Shown here: piece after piece, positions 5,385 to 5,517 of the stretch | How positions within the stretch are numbered: the first letter of the stretch is position 1 | Layout: the number at the start of each line of letters is the position of its first letter | Assembly (NCBI GenBank): GCA_030630585.1 | Contig: DAOVMU010000110.1 | Span: forward strand, 1-5,517 | Length of the DNA stretch: 5,517 bases | Direction: 5' to 3' | Origin: Candidatus Bathyarchaeota archaeon | Lineage (GTDB): Archaea; Thermoproteota; Bathyarchaeia; Bathyarchaeales; Bathycorpusculaceae | The notes under the pieces: model-generated | What the model was told of the DNA's origin: nothing | Database searches by the model: none | The model's input: only the letters and a program-made list of their open reading frames with translations | Position numbers and translations under genes: made by a program

Positions 5385-5517
5385 CAAAGGCCAAACTTCA
5401 AACCATCTACGCCCACCACCATCAAGCCCTAAAAAGAGAGCTCCAACATCTGCAACAGCGCATGTCCATAGGCTACGAGGTCAAAGCAAAATGGTTGCCA
5501 GGCACAGTCAAATATCA
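5381..5517 (+). CDS. Partial CDS, hypothetical, continues past the right edge
   Basis: Forty-five codons are visible from ATG 5381 and the frame is open to the end of the window. A GAGG (5370-5373) lies 7 bases upstream, and the start overlaps the preceding small ORF as ATGA. The visible N-terminus is a basic helix (TKAKLQTIYAHHHQALKREL) followed by GYEVKAKWLPGTVKY. That last segment vaguely recalls archaeal proteins of the kind '...W-x-P...GEV...IYIY' seen in mobile elements, which may be metallopeptidase-like, but too little is present to assign a function. Confidence 0.7.
   Translation, partial: MTKAKLQTIYAHHHQALKRELQHLQQRMSIGYEVKAKWLPGTVKY

Noticed and set aside
1..5517. tRNA genes, CRISPR arrays, insertion sequences or att sites
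   Set aside because: No regularly spaced repeats, cloverleaf-like sequence, transposase, or terminal repeats were seen on either strand.

Overview
The window looks archaeal. The evidence is a perfect palindromic archaeal-type TATA box (CTTATATATAAG) about 50 bases before an operon, Shine-Dalgarno sequences of the GGTGA/GGAG type, an Orc1/Cdc6-type AAA+ ATPase, and an RHH/VapB-like small protein of a type common in archaea. Base composition is moderate to AT-rich. The gene set (primase, helicase, Orc1/Cdc6-like ATPase, two small DNA-binding proteins) is that of the replication and control block of an archaeal plasmid, virus or integrated element, not ordinary chromosomal housekeeping. The lineage cannot be fixed from sequence alone; an uncultivated Thermoproteota/Bathyarchaeia-like host is a guess from resemblance.

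Layout: on the minus strand (13-666) lies a winged-helix regulator. It faces away from a 120-base control region (673-794) that holds a self-complementary TATA box and several copies of a TAATCTAATGAT/ATCATTAGATTA motif in both orientations. On the plus strand a tightly packed operon follows. It contains a 49-residue RHH-like protein (795-944), an unknown 110-residue protein (937-1269), an archaeo-eukaryotic-type (AEP) primase (1263-2399), a P-loop helicase-like ATPase with a C-terminal zinc ribbon (2342-4096), an unknown 100-residue protein beginning at GTG (4086-4388), an Orc1/Cdc6-like ATPase (4385-5281), a 33-codon small ORF (5283-5384), and a gene running off the right end (5381-5517). 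All but one of the plus-strand junctions overlap, and three of them look like translational coupling (GTG...TGA, ATGA, ATGA).

How the parts may work together: the primase would make primers, the helicase-like ATPase would unwind or translocate, and the Orc1/Cdc6-like ATPase would mark the origin or load the helicase. The two small regulators at the left would set expression and possibly copy number through the shared operator region.

The most notable signal is at the primase/helicase junction. Conserved primase-like sequence continues in one frame to about 2243, and convincing helicase N-terminal sequence then continues in the -1 frame without any start codon before 2342. This suggests one primase-helicase polypeptide of about 944 residues split by a frameshift, either mutational or programmed. 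A second oddity is a G6-A-G6 plus CT-rich low-complexity tract immediately before the Orc1/Cdc6-like gene. A third is that this Orc1/Cdc6-like protein stops before the usual C-terminal winged helix.
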